This document shows, in pieces, positions 9,531 through 18,644 of a stretch of DNA of 64,000 nucleotides (the first letter of the stretch is position 1; each line of letters starts with the position of its first letter). The DNA comes from M3 sp045133615 (lineage in GTDB: Bacteria; Bacteroidota; Bacteroidia; Bacteroidales; Muribaculaceae). The stretch lies in contig JBGUUQ010000087.1 of assembly GCA_045133615.1 (NCBI GenBank), positions 1 to 64,000 on the forward strand, read 5' to 3'. The translations under genes were made by a program, and so were the position numbers. The notes under the pieces were generated by a model. The model saw only the letters and a list, made by a program, of their open reading frames with translations, did no database searches and had not been told where the DNA came from.

Positions 9531-10316
9531 TTATTCAAATCGCCAAGTAATCACACCGGTCTGTGTTGCCGGACCATCGAGCGAAACCGAAAATTGCGAT
9601 TCACGCGATGCCGCAATACAACTATTGCGAACCGACATATTCGCCGCTGCGGGTCCTTCTCCCCCCACATAAGTAGGAGTTCCGATTACTTTACCCTGCT
9701 TATTAACCACAACCTTTATGCGAATCGTTCCCGACAGCGCACTCGACGGGCGCCCCCAATGATCCACTGTGCGACCTTTCAGGTTATGTCCGGGAGCACC
9801 TTTCACGGCTCCGGTTGTTGCATTTCCATCCGTCTGTCCGGCTTTTCCGTTTCCGGAACCGCTACCGCCGAATTTCACTCGATTATTGATTTTTTCGGCA
9901 GTTTCCTTCTCTTTTTTTGCTTTTTCCTGTGCAGCAAGTTCCTCTTTGGTCGGACCGGTCTTCTCCGGCTTTTCTTTCTCTTTCACCTTTGCCGGCGATT
10001 CCTGCTTGGATGTCACCAACGGTGCAGGTTCTCCAATAGTGCCCTCATCGACCATATCGGTTGCCTCCGAGGCGGCATCAGTAACAGATTCCTTTGGTGC
10101 CGGCTCATCGCTGACCGTAACCGACGGATCCGGAATATCGCCAAGCATCACATATTCACCCCCGAAGACAATCTCGCTATCATCGACCGGAGGCCATTCG
10201 CGAGTCTCCGTAGGATCATACTGCAAGCACGCGAAAAGCAGCACCATCAACACAATGATGTGAAACAGCACCGTTCCCGCAATGGCAATTATTCGATCTT
10301 TTTTATTAGAGTCCAT
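9531..10316 (-). CDS. tonB: TonB-family energy transducer
   Basis: This protein has 261 residues. One N-terminal membrane helix (about 12-30) anchors it in the inner membrane. A long Pro/Glu/Lys-rich and charged linker (about 75-150) can span the periplasm. The C-terminal 75 residues look like a TonB C-terminal domain (GTIRIKVVVNKQGKVIG). It should pass proton-motive energy from ExbB/ExbD to outer membrane receptors. The gene overlaps exbD by 11 bp, so translation is coupled. A TolA-like role is an alternative reading, because the linker is Lys/Glu-rich and coiled-coil-like. Confidence 0.8.
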   Translation of the reverse strand: MDSNKKDRIIAIAGTVLFHIIVLMVLLFACLQYDPTETREWPPVDDSEIVFGGEYVMLGDIPDPSVTVSDEPAPKESVTDAASEATDMVDEGTIGEPAPLVTSKQESPAKVKEKEKPEKTGPTKEELAAQEKAKKEKETAEKINNRVKFGGSGSGNGKAGQTDGNATTGAVKGAPGHNLKGRTVDHWGRPSSALSGTIRIKVVVNKQGKVIGTPTYVGGEGPAAANMSVRNSCIAASRESQFSVSLDGPATQTGVITWRFE

Positions 10317-10746
10317 CGGCAGTTTTTACAGTAGATGTGGCTGTAGGTCTGGTGGCAAGCACCATTTTGAGATTATTCCGGGCACCGATATCGAGCACCT
10401 CGACTATTTTTCCATAAGGCACCTCTTCATCGGCATATATCGCGATAAAACTTTCCGGAGCCGACTCTTGAGTCATTCTCAAAAATGTCAGCAAAGCATC
10501 AGCGGCAATCGGCTGCGGCTCCTCATCCCCGAAAGAGGCATAGAGTCGCTGCTCCTTGTCGATATAGACACGTGTACCCGGCTTCACTGCCGTCTGTTCC
10601 GAACTCTGAGGCAAATTGACCTCCAAAGCCGTGGGAAACACAAACGTAGATGTCACCATAAAGAAGATAAGCAGCAAAAAGATTACGTCGGTCATCGACG
10701 CCATCGAAAACATTGCCACCATATCATGTTGTCGTTTAAGAGCCAT
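10306..10746 (-). CDS. exbD: Biopolymer transport protein ExbD/TolR
   Basis: I chose ATG 10746 (MALKRQHDM); a 12-codon extension is possible. The protein has 146 residues with one membrane helix that contains the proton-pathway Asp (SMTDVIFLLLIFFMV), followed by a periplasmic domain. It pairs with ExbB as the stator that harvests the proton gradient. It lies 39 bp after exbB and overlaps tonB, in a compact operon. Confidence 0.88.
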   Translation of the reverse strand: MALKRQHDMVAMFSMASMTDVIFLLLIFFMVTSTFVFPTALEVNLPQSSEQTAVKPGTRVYIDKEQRLYASFGDEEPQPIAADALLTFLRMTQESAPESFIAIYADEEVPYGKIVEVLDIGARNNLKMVLATRPTATSTVKTADGL

Positions 10747-10785
10747 AATCAAGAAATTTTTGGCAACGAAATCTGACCGCAATAA

Positions 10786-11520
10786 TTAGTCGGCCGGCTC
10801 GTTGAGAAGATCCATAAATTCCATTGTCTTACCCTCAAGGAGTTTCATAACGCCATTGATACGCGAAACCAAATAATTATAGGCAAACAACGCAATGATA
10901 CCGACTACCAAACCGGCCACCGTAGTCACCAATGCCTCATAAATACCGCCGGCAAGCACTCCGATATTGGCTGCACTCCCTGCACTGGCAAGAGCGTAGA
11001 ATGCCTCGACCATACCCACTACCGTTCCCAAAAATCCAAGCATTGGAGCTCCGGAAGCCGTCGTAGCAAGCCACGGAAGACCTTTGCCCAAACGTGCGAT
11101 TTCAAGATTTCCGGTATTTTCGATAGCTACAAGCACATCATTCATCGGGCGACCAATGCGACTGATTCCTTTCATAATCAGTCGAGCGTATGGCGACTCG
11201 GTTTTCTTGCAAAGATTCATAGCACTCTCGATTTCCCCTTCATGGATATAATCCTTTATGCGACGCATGAATGTAGGATCCTCTTGGTCTGCTTTACGAA
11301 GCACAAGAAATCGCTCTATGAACACGTAGATACATACAAGCGAGAGCAATGCCAACGGCACCATAATGAATCCGCCTTTAAGACAGAGATCCCAAATCGA
11401 AAGTTCTTCCACTACCGGGGCTGCCTCTTCCATTGCCGTAGCGACTACGGTGGAATCTGCAACAGCGGTCATCGTATCAGCCAACGCAGTAGGTATTGCG
11501 GCTAAAATCATATTAAGCAT
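10786..11520 (-). CDS. exbB: MotA/TolQ/ExbB proton channel
   Basis: The start at ATG 11520 gives 244 residues beginning with a hydrophobic leader and a short Ala/Val-rich acidic stretch. An upstream extension of 54 codons runs into pdxJ and is unlikely. Three membrane segments are present, with the typical conserved block LPWLATTASGAPMLGFLGTVVGMVEAF split by the second helix, and TTVAGLVVGIIALFAYNYL in the third. It forms the channel of the TonB motor with ExbD. It lies 28 bp after pdxJ on the same strand, so pdxJ may be the first gene of the operon. Confidence 0.9.
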   Translation of the reverse strand: MLNMILAAIPTALADTMTAVADSTVVATAMEEAAPVVEELSIWDLCLKGGFIMVPLALLSLVCIYVFIERFLVLRKADQEDPTFMRRIKDYIHEGEIESAMNLCKKTESPYARLIMKGISRIGRPMNDVLVAIENTGNLEIARLGKGLPWLATTASGAPMLGFLGTVVGMVEAFYALASAGSAANIGVLAGGIYEALVTTVAGLVVGIIALFAYNYLVSRINGVMKLLEGKTMEFMDLLNEPAD

Positions 11521-11548
11521 AATTTTTATCGGGTATTTTAGATTGTTT

Positions 11549-12262
11549 TTATTGTAGACATTCTTTATAACGCTTGATAGTCTCTTGCAATCCCAAATAA
11601 AGAGCATCGGATATAAGCGAATGACCGATTGACACCTCATTGAGATAAGGCAACTGCTCATAAAAATACTTAAGATTTTCAAGACTCAGGTCGTGCCCGG
11701 CATTCACGCCAAGGCCCACCTTATGTGCTGCCGTACTTGCCTCCACAAACGGAGCCACAGCCTCTTCCGGAGAGGTAGGATACATATCGGCATACGGCTT
11801 TGTATAAAGTTCCACACGATCGGCTCCGGTTTTTGCAGCAAGTTTGATGTTTTCAACATCCGTGCCGACAAATATCGACGAACGAATACCCGCTTCTCGG
11901 AGCGCGTCCACTATTCCGGTTAAAAATTCCAGATTGGCTGCCACATCCCATCCAGCATCGGAAGTTAGAGCATCGGGAGCATCCGGCACCAACGTCACTT
12001 GCGCCGGTTTCACTTTCAGCACAAGATCCATAAATTCAGGTGAAGGATAACCCTCGATATTGAATTCCGTCTTGACCAACGGGCGCAACTGAAACACATC
12101 GGCGTAACGGATATGGCGTTCATCGGGACGAGGATGAACAGTGATACCGTTCGCGCCAAACTGTTCACAATCCATTGCCACCTGTTGTACGTTGGGTACA
12201 TTTTCACCGCGAGCGTTGCGCAATGTGGCAACTTTGTTGATATTTACACTTAAATTTGTCAT
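11549..12262 (-). CDS. pdxJ: Pyridoxine 5'-phosphate synthase
   Basis: This protein has 237 residues, the usual length. It starts LSVNINKVATLRNARG with the conserved N-terminal substrate loop, then GANGITVHPRPDERHI, and ends with EVSIGHSLISDALYLGL for phosphate binding. It condenses 1-deoxy-xylulose 5-phosphate with 3-amino-2-oxopropyl phosphate to make vitamin B6. The gene is divergent from the CBS-nadK pair across 127 bp that hold facing promoter boxes. Confidence 0.95.
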   Translation of the reverse strand: MTNLSVNINKVATLRNARGENVPNVQQVAMDCEQFGANGITVHPRPDERHIRYADVFQLRPLVKTEFNIEGYPSPEFMDLVLKVKPAQVTLVPDAPDALTSDAGWDVAANLEFLTGIVDALREAGIRSSIFVGTDVENIKLAAKTGADRVELYTKPYADMYPTSPEEAVAPFVEASTAAHKVGLGVNAGHDLSLENLKYFYEQLPYLNEVSIGHSLISDALYLGLQETIKRYKECLQ

Positions 12263-12330
12263 CTTTTTACCTAAGAAATCAATTTGTTGCTGTAAACGTT
12301 GATAATTATGGATATATGGAGTTTTTTTAC

Positions 12331-12361
12331 TACATTTGTCCTCTTATCGACTGCAAAAGTA
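12331..12361. promoter_or_regulatory. Facing -7 boxes for pdxJ (-) and CBS-nadK (+)
   Basis: TACATTTG at 12331-12338 points right and TACTTTTG, read on the - strand at 12361-12354, points left. The predicted transcription starts fall within a few bases of each other, so the two transcripts would overlap at their 5' ends and could interfere. Good -33 boxes were not seen. Confidence 0.4.
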
Positions 12362-12389
12362 ATAAGAACTGACTAAAAATCGAAACGTT

Positions 12390-12914
12390 TTGACCGCAAA
12401 AGATATAATATCGCCCAAATTATTGGCTTTACCGCCTGCCGCCGTGACACTGCAAGTCCCGTCGGTAGCGGCATCGACGCCATTGTCGCTCATCCTTCGG
12501 AAAGTTAGCGACAACGCTTCCATGCTGCGAGTGGTCGATGATTATACCGGTGAGACCATCGGAACAATCGATGCAACCGCCATTGCTGGAGCTGCTGCTC
12601 GTCTGTTTCCTGCCGTCGACGAATCGAGTGAACTCATCGTAGAATGTGCCCGACACGACTACAGCGCATCTGCCATAGCTCGTGCCGTTGAAGATTGCAA
12701 TGCGCATATCCTCAACCTCAACGTGACGGACGACAATCGCCTCGACAATCGAATCACCGTCGCACTGCGAATAAATCATTCACAAGGCGAAGCGGTGGCT
12801 CGCTCTCTCGCCCGCTATGGCTACGACGTAATCGCAATCATCGGCAATGACGACCCTTTGTCTGATGTCACAAAAGAGCGAATAAACGAACTTATCCACT
12901 ATCTGGAATTATGA
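12390..12914 (+). CDS. CBS-domain-like protein upstream of nadK
   Basis: This protein has 174 residues. I accept the TTG at 12390: the frame is closed by a TAA at 12363-12365, no ATG lies between, and the N-terminus (TAKDIISPKLLAL) has the shape of a CBS-domain start. The first 60 residues resemble a CBS repeat, the second half an ACT-like regulatory fold (NAHILNLNVTDD, then YGYDVIAIIG). It may bind a nucleotide or small ligand and sense it for nadK, whose ATG overlaps this stop by 4 bp (ATGA). No catalytic residues are apparent. Confidence 0.7.
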   Translation: MTAKDIISPKLLALPPAAVTLQVPSVAASTPLSLILRKVSDNASMLRVVDDYTGETIGTIDATAIAGAAARLFPAVDESSELIVECARHDYSASAIARAVEDCNAHILNLNVTDDNRLDNRITVALRINHSQGEAVARSLARYGYDVIAIIGNDDPLSDVTKERINELIHYLEL

Positions 12915-13780
12915 GAATTGCCATCTTCGGAAATAGCTATCAGGAAGCACATCTGGACGCTCTGACACGTTTTTTCGAGCGAATGACCGATTTCAACGTG
13001 TGGCTCATGATGGAAGTATCATTCTACGATTACCTATGTCGCGTACTTCCTTCGCCTCCCCGCGTTCACGACATCATTCGCGACAACAACTTCTCGGCAG
13101 CATTGGCGCTCAGCTTCGGCGGCGACGGCACATTCTTGCACACCGCACAGTGGGTCGGAGCGAAGCAGATTCCCATTCTCGGCATCAACACCGGACACCT
13201 CGGCTACCTTGCCGATGCACGTCTCGATGAGATCGACGCTCTTATATCCGACCTCATTGCCGAACGTTTCAAGATAGAAAACCGTGCCCTCATCGAAGCG
13301 CGATGCGTCGAAGAGACAATTGCCACTTGGCCATATGCGCTCAACGAGATTGCCATTCTCAAGCAAGATACCGCGTCGATGATTTCTATCAACACCACCA
13401 TCACAGGCACAGAGCTGACCACCTATGTGGCCGACGGCCTCATCGTCTCCACCCCCACCGGCTCCACCGGCTACAACCTGTCGATTGGAGGTCCCATCAT
13501 CGAACCCACTGCACCATGTTGGGTCATCTCCCCCATCGCAGCCCATTCCCTTACGATGCGACCTTTAGTAGTGAGCAACGATCGCATTCTGTCCCTCACC
13601 ACCCACTCTCGCTCGTCAGAATATCGACTCAGCGTCGACGGCCGTTCCGTATCCCTTCCGCAAGGGTCTACCGTCATCCTCAGTCAAGCACCGTTCTGCA
13701 TCCGCGTCGTGCAACGCCTCGACCACCATTTTACCGATACCCTCCGTACAAAATTGCTGTGGGGCATCGACAAACGATAA
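12911..13780 (+). CDS. nadK: NAD kinase
   Basis: This protein has 289 residues with the NAD kinase signature GGDG at 70-73 (SFGGDGTFLHTA) and the second conserved block TPTGSTGYNLSIGGPI. It phosphorylates NAD to NADP. It is coupled to the CBS-like gene by a 4-bp overlap and is followed 9 bp later by the YgjP-type gene, so three genes form a + strand operon. The third-position bases are strongly C-rich, in line with the left half of the window. Confidence 0.95.
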   Translation: MRIAIFGNSYQEAHLDALTRFFERMTDFNVWLMMEVSFYDYLCRVLPSPPRVHDIIRDNNFSAALALSFGGDGTFLHTAQWVGAKQIPILGINTGHLGYLADARLDEIDALISDLIAERFKIENRALIEARCVEETIATWPYALNEIAILKQDTASMISINTTITGTELTTYVADGLIVSTPTGSTGYNLSIGGPIIEPTAPCWVISPIAAHSLTMRPLVVSNDRILSLTTHSRSSEYRLSVDGRSVSLPQGSTVILSQAPFCIRVVQRLDHHFTDTLRTKLLWGIDKR

Positions 13781-13789
13781 TGCGCAATA

Positions 13790-14500
13790 ATGCTTCTCTC
13801 CGGACAAGAATTTAACTATCCCGACATCGGTTTGGTGCGCATCACCGTGCGGCGCAACTCTCACTCCATCACAATGCGATGGAACAAAAACCACCTGCAA
13901 GTCAACGTACCTACATCCGCAACCGACAAAGACATCCTCAAAGCCCTCGACCACTTCAAATCGCGGTTAATAGCACAAAAAACCGAATTGCGCTATTACG
14001 AAGGGCAAACGCTTCAATTCTACAGCCTCTCGATAGCCATCGGACGCCAACACATCTATCCCGACCGCATAATAGCTCAATATCGCAACAATCAAGCCAC
14101 TGTTATGCTCGGCGATTCATGGGACTTCGATTCCGACAACGCAACCGAAGCTATCAGCAACTTCATCTGCAAAATCGCCCGTCGGGCAGCGCATATCGAC
14201 CTCATCCCCCGCGGACGCGAACTCGCCGACCGATTCAACCTCCGGCCGACCGATTGGGAAATCGGTACCGGACATCGTAAACTCGGACACTGCACCGCCA
14301 CAAAAGTCATCTCTTTAAGCTACGTTGTCTTATTCCTCCCCCCGCACCTCCGCGACTACATCATCTGCCACGAATTGGCTCACTTGACAGAAATGAACCA
14401 TAGTAAAAAATTTCACGTCCTCTGCAACGAATATTGCAAAGGACGCGAAAAAGAGTTGATAGCCGAGTTGCGTCGATTCAACTGGCCTGTACTGATGTGA
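13790..14500 (+). CDS. YgjP-type zinc metallopeptidase (DUF45)
   Basis: The protein has 236 residues. The active-site helix HELAHLTEMNHSKKFH carries the HExxH-like HELAH zinc motif and the downstream His typical of the M48/SprT-like DUF45 group. The N-terminal 120 residues form the family's beta-rich domain. The natural substrate is unknown. It ends 7 bp from the 3' end of deoC, which runs toward it. Confidence 0.82.
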   Translation: MLLSGQEFNYPDIGLVRITVRRNSHSITMRWNKNHLQVNVPTSATDKDILKALDHFKSRLIAQKTELRYYEGQTLQFYSLSIAIGRQHIYPDRIIAQYRNNQATVMLGDSWDFDSDNATEAISNFICKIARRAAHIDLIPRGRELADRFNLRPTDWEIGTGHRKLGHCTATKVISLSYVVLFLPPHLRDYIICHELAHLTEMNHSKKFHVLCNEYCKGREKELIAELRRFNWPVLM

Positions 14501-14507
14501 TTCCTAA

Positions 14508-15392
14508 TCAGAAAAATTTCACCTGCTCGCCAAGTATATCACTAAGCAGATTATTGGCAAGACGACTTGCTCCGATACGGAAATATTCATTGGTCAACCA
14601 TTGTTCACCAAGCACCTCTTTTACGATTGTATAATACTTGACCGCATCTTCCGTTGTCGATACGCCACCCGAAGCCTTAAAGCCGACCATCGTTCCGGTC
14701 TTTTCGTGGTATTCCTTGATGCACTGACACATCACATATGCAGCCTCAAGAGTTGCGCCGTCATACCCTTTGCCGGTCGATGTCTTCAAGAAATCGGCGC
14801 CTGAATATAGCGACAACACCGAAGCCTTCTTTATGTTTTCAGCGGTCTTGAGAGCACCGGTTTCGAGAATCACTTTCAACCGCGCATCACGGCACGAATG
14901 TTTTATCTCTTGGATTTCGTCGCAAAGTTCTTCATAATCCTCATCAAGAAACAATCCGAGGTTCAACACAATGTCGATTTCGTCCGCTCCACCCTCTACG
15001 GCAAGAGCCGTTTCGGCAATCTTTACTTCAGGGTATGTCTGCGACGAGGGAAATCCGCCCGAAACACAAGCAATATCCACCTTCGACACCTCAAGGACAG
15101 AACGCACCACAGGCGCAAAGCAAGGATACACGCATATAGCAGCCACATTCGGCAATTCGGGATGCTCTTCATCAAATGCATTCACACGCTCCGTAAATGC
15201 AGCCACCGACTGCTGAGAATCGGTTGCATTCAGCGTCGTAAGGTCTATCGTATTAAACAAGAATTTATACACATCCTGTGTATTATTCTCCTCATAGTGT
15301 TCCGCAATTATCTTCTCCACTGCGGCTTTCACCTTGGCATCATCTCCCGACACTTGACTGCCGGCTATCGTATCATGATACTTGTCACTCAT
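14508..15392 (-). CDS. deoC: Deoxyribose-phosphate aldolase
   Basis: The protein has 294 residues, longer than the roughly 250-260 of the E. coli enzyme because of an N-terminal extension common in Bacteroidales. The Schiff-base lysine lies in DFLKTSTGKGYDGATLE. It splits 2-deoxyribose 5-phosphate into glyceraldehyde 3-phosphate and acetaldehyde in deoxynucleoside salvage. It has its own -7 box (TATATTTG on the - strand, 15431-15424), which overlaps the 3' end region of the mazG-like gene. Confidence 0.93.
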   Translation of the reverse strand: MSDKYHDTIAGSQVSGDDAKVKAAVEKIIAEHYEENNTQDVYKFLFNTIDLTTLNATDSQQSVAAFTERVNAFDEEHPELPNVAAICVYPCFAPVVRSVLEVSKVDIACVSGGFPSSQTYPEVKIAETALAVEGGADEIDIVLNLGLFLDEDYEELCDEIQEIKHSCRDARLKVILETGALKTAENIKKASVLSLYSGADFLKTSTGKGYDGATLEAAYVMCQCIKEYHEKTGTMVGFKASGGVSTTEDAVKYYTIVKEVLGEQWLTNEYFRIGASRLANNLLSDILGEQVKFF

Positions 15393-15423
15393 AGTTTATG
15401 TCTGTTTTATTGTTAGTTTTTCG

Positions 15424-15431
15424 CAAATATA
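15424..15431 (-). promoter_or_regulatory. -7 box TATATTTG before deoC
   Basis: It fits TAnnTTTG and lies about 31 bp before the deoC start. No convincing TTTG -33 box was found. Confidence 0.45.
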
Positions 15432-15436
15432 ACGTT

Positions 15437-15793
15437 TTATTCGGGATTTTCCGGTTGTAATTTCGGATTATTTTTGTGACGACAAGCGTCTCTGCGCGTC
15501 TTCTTCTCAATATTTCGAGCAAGAGCCTCGGTCAAGTCCACTCCGGTCTGATTGGCAATCGCAAGTGTCACCCACAGCAAATCGGCAAGTTCGTCCGACA
15601 GATCGCCGGACTCTCCCTCTTTAAACGATTGGTCGCCATACCGACGAGCCATAATGCGAGCCACCTCGCCCACCTCCTCTGTAAGCACTGCCATATTGGT
15701 CAACGGCGAGAAATAGCGCACTCCGATGGTTGTTATCCACCGGTCCACGGCTTCTTGGGCCTGACGAAGCGTAATATCATTATCCATAATCAT
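15437..15793 (-). CDS. MazG-like nucleotide pyrophosphohydrolase
   Basis: The protein has 118 residues, a single MazG-like (all-alpha NTP pyrophosphatase) domain. The metal ligands are visible as EEVGEVARIMARR and DELADLLWVTLAIAN, the ExxE and ExxD pairs. It probably hydrolyses a non-canonical dNTP to the monophosphate. It overlaps dtd by 4 bp, so the two quality-control enzymes are translationally coupled. Confidence 0.85.
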   Translation of the reverse strand: MIMDNDITLRQAQEAVDRWITTIGVRYFSPLTNMAVLTEEVGEVARIMARRYGDQSFKEGESGDLSDELADLLWVTLAIANQTGVDLTEALARNIEKKTRRDACRHKNNPKLQPENPE

Positions 15794-16242
15794 TCCTTCA
15801 ATCGTGAATCTATAACTATCGTGACCGGACCATCGTTGATCAAAGCCACTTTCATATCCGCACCAAACACCCCTTTTGCCACCGGCATGCCGAGAGCGTC
15901 CGACACCATATCACAATATGCCTCATAGAGCGGAACAGCCACATCATGACCTGCAGCACGAATATACGACGGTCTGTTCCCCTTTCGGGTTGATGCTGTC
16001 AAAGTAAATTGACTTACGGCAAGCACCTCACCACCCACATCCGCCACCGAGCGATTCATCACATCGGCATCGTCAGGAAAAATCCGCATCGCCACAGTCT
16101 TTGCGGCAAGCCATCGAGCATCATCGAGCGTATCGCCATGTTCTACCCCTACAAGCACCATCAGCCCACACCCGATTGAGCTATACTGCACTCCATCTAT
16201 CGTAACCGATGCTTCCGACACTCTTTGTATCACTAATCGCAT
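15790..16242 (-). CDS. dtd: D-aminoacyl-tRNA deacylase
   Basis: The protein has 150 residues, full length. It starts MRLVIQRVSEASVTIDG and has the catalytic SQFTL motif and the cross-subunit Gly-cisPro motif (NDGPVT). It removes D-amino acids and glycine wrongly attached to tRNA. It follows uvrC by 12 bp and overlaps the mazG-like gene. Confidence 0.95.
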   Translation of the reverse strand: MRLVIQRVSEASVTIDGVQYSSIGCGLMVLVGVEHGDTLDDARWLAAKTVAMRIFPDDADVMNRSVADVGGEVLAVSQFTLTASTRKGNRPSYIRAAGHDVAVPLYEAYCDMVSDALGMPVAKGVFGADMKVALINDGPVTIVIDSRLKE

Positions 16243-16254
16243 AATTCTTTATTT

Positions 16255-18084
16255 TTATTTCTGATTATTGTCTACCCCATGAAGGGCGTTATAGATAATG
16301 GCAGCCCGTGATTGCCCTGCCACTTCCGATATTTGTTCTTGAGATGCTTCTTTAAGCCTTTTCACACTCTTAAACCGCTGAAGCAGAGCTATTTGCGTCT
16401 TTTCTCCAACGCCTTTTATATCATCTAACTCGCTGACAGTCTGCGACTTACTCCGTCGATTACGATGATGCGTAATTCCAAATCTGTGAGCCTCATCGCG
16501 CAGATGCTGCACAACTCGCAACGATTCCGAGTTTTTATCAATATAAAGCGGCACACTATCACCGGGAAAATAAATTTCCTCCAATCGCTTTGCAATACCA
16601 ACAACGGCTATCACCCCACGCAGCCCCATTTCATCAAGAGCCTCTACAGCCGAACTTAATTGACCTTTTCCGCCATCGACCACTATGAGCTGGGGCAACC
16701 CCTGCCCCTCCTCCATCAGCCTTGTATAGCGACGAGTCAGTACCTCCTTCATTGAAGCGAAATCGTTAGGTCCCTCCACTGTTTTGATATTGAAATGGCG
16801 ATAGTCTCGCTTCGACGGTTTCGCGTTACGAAACACCACGCACGAAGCAACCGGATTAGTCCCTTGAATATTCGAATTGTCGAAACACTCTATATGACGA
16901 GGCAATTCCGAAAGGCGAAAATCAGCCTTCATTCGCTCCAATATTCGTTCCATTCTCTCCTCGGGATTGCGCTTCTCCATTCGTTTCAACGCATCGACTT
17001 TGTGCTGTCGGGCATTGCGGGTCGACACATCAAGCAACTTCTTTTTGTCTCCACGTTGAGGAACGGTGAATTCAACTCTCGAAAATTCCACATCGGGAAT
17101 CATCGGGACTATCACTTCACGATACGTCACACCAAGCTGTCGAGCTACCTCACCCATGGCATACCCCAAAATTTCCGTCTGCGGTTCGTCCAGACGACGT
17201 TTATATTCGAGTGTGATGCAACGAACGATTGCGCCTCGGCGTACGTGCATATAATTTACATACACATCCCTATCGTCATCTTCAACACCAAACACATCTA
17301 CATCATCGACAGTCTGACTCACGATGACGCTCTTGGCTCGGTATCGTTCGATAAGTTGATACTTTTCCTTCAATTCCTGAGCCTCTTCAAAGCGCAGTTC
17401 CATCGACAACCGAGCCATCTCGTCACGAAGATATTGCGCCAATTCCTCCGTATCGCCTCGCAGTATTTGTTTTATCCGTTCGATATTTGCCCCATACTCA
17501 TCCATGCCGATAAGTCCGCAGCAACAGCCCGGACAATTTTTTATATGATATTCCAGGCAGACACGCCCCTTTCCCTGCGCAATATATTCGGGAGTGATGG
17601 CATGACGGCAACGGCGCAACGAATACAATTTATGAATCAATTCGAGTACGGCACGCACCACACCTACCGAAGGATACGGGCCAAAATATTTCGAGCCGTC
17701 CTTCACCCTATTGCGCGTCATAAACACACGCGGATAATGCTCCGATGTCACACATATCCACGGATAGCTCTTATCATCTTTGAGCAGAACATTGTAGCGA
17801 GGCTTATATTCTTTTATCAACGAATCCTCCAAATTAAGAGCATCCTCTTCCGTCGGAACCACAATATAGCTCATATCCGCTATCGAACGAACAAGCATAT
17901 TGGTTTTTACCGAATCGTGAACCCGATTAAAGTACGACGACACTCGTCGTTTTAGATTCTTTGCCTTCCCTACATAAATAACCGTACCCTCGGCATTGTA
18001 ATACATATACACGCCGGGGGTATCGGGAAGTATCGAAATCTTCTCCTTCAGTTCGTCTGATTTATTGGAGAAATGAAGTGCCAA
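16255..18084 (-). CDS. uvrC: UvrABC excinuclease subunit C
   Basis: The protein has 609 residues. The GIY-YIG nuclease domain is at the N-terminus (GVYMYYNAEGTVIYVGKA), a UVR motif follows near 210 (RFEEAQELKEKYQ), then the RNase H-like 5' nuclease domain (ECFDNSNIQG, VVDGGKGQL) and a C-terminal helix-hairpin-helix (LDDIKGVGEKTQ). It makes both incisions in nucleotide excision repair after UvrB loading. It starts 1 bp after apt ends, so the genes are co-transcribed. Confidence 0.96.
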   Translation of the reverse strand: MALHFSNKSDELKEKISILPDTPGVYMYYNAEGTVIYVGKAKNLKRRVSSYFNRVHDSVKTNMLVRSIADMSYIVVPTEEDALNLEDSLIKEYKPRYNVLLKDDKSYPWICVTSEHYPRVFMTRNRVKDGSKYFGPYPSVGVVRAVLELIHKLYSLRRCRHAITPEYIAQGKGRVCLEYHIKNCPGCCCGLIGMDEYGANIERIKQILRGDTEELAQYLRDEMARLSMELRFEEAQELKEKYQLIERYRAKSVIVSQTVDDVDVFGVEDDDRDVYVNYMHVRRGAIVRCITLEYKRRLDEPQTEILGYAMGEVARQLGVTYREVIVPMIPDVEFSRVEFTVPQRGDKKKLLDVSTRNARQHKVDALKRMEKRNPEERMERILERMKADFRLSELPRHIECFDNSNIQGTNPVASCVVFRNAKPSKRDYRHFNIKTVEGPNDFASMKEVLTRRYTRLMEEGQGLPQLIVVDGGKGQLSSAVEALDEMGLRGVIAVVGIAKRLEEIYFPGDSVPLYIDKNSESLRVVQHLRDEAHRFGITHHRNRRSKSQTVSELDDIKGVGEKTQIALLQRFKSVKRLKEASQEQISEVAGQSRAAIIYNALHGVDNNQK

Positions 18085-18085
18085 G

Positions 18086-18604
18086 TTAATATGTGATAAG
18101 CGATGTCACTTCCGCATCTGAAGGAAGATGCTCACGACCATTTAGGAAACTAAGTTCCACAATAAAGTTTATATACACCTTCTTTGGATTCATACTTTTC
18201 ACCAATTCGTATGCTGCCGCCATCGTACCACCGGTTGCAAGAACATCGTCATGGATTACGACTATATCATCTGGAGTTATTGCATCACGATGTATCTCTA
18301 TGGTATCTTTTCCGTATTCCTTGTCGTAGGATGCCTGAATAGTATCGGCAGGCAATTTTCCGGGCTTACGGATAGGCACGAATCCGGCGCCGAGTTCAAA
18401 TGCAAGGATGCTTCCGCCAATAAATCCGCGCGACTCGATTCCGACCACCTTTGTCACACCTTTGTCTCGATATAGTTGCGACAAGTCCCATCCTAAGATA
18501 TGAAGCGCACGAGGATCCTTAAACGCGGTTGTCAAATCTTTAAAAATAACCCCCTTCTGAGGGAAGTCTATTACATCACGGATTTTTGATTTAACGTATT
18601 CCAT
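18086..18604 (-). CDS. apt: Adenine phosphoribosyltransferase
   Basis: The protein has 172 residues from ATG 18604 (MEYVKSKIRDVIDFPQKGV), the usual N-terminus. A 19-codon upstream extension begins MFHVEH, which is simply the translation of the parS site, so I reject it. The PRPP-binding loop is VVIHDDVLATGGT. It salvages adenine to AMP. The gene lies between mnmG and uvrC on the same strand. Confidence 0.94.
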   Translation of the reverse strand: MEYVKSKIRDVIDFPQKGVIFKDLTTAFKDPRALHILGWDLSQLYRDKGVTKVVGIESRGFIGGSILAFELGAGFVPIRKPGKLPADTIQASYDKEYGKDTIEIHRDAITPDDIVVIHDDVLATGGTMAAAYELVKSMNPKKVYINFIVELSFLNGREHLPSDAEVTSLITY

Positions 18605-18644
18605 TGTTTCGGTTTTAAGTTGTTGATATTTCGTTTGTTTGATA

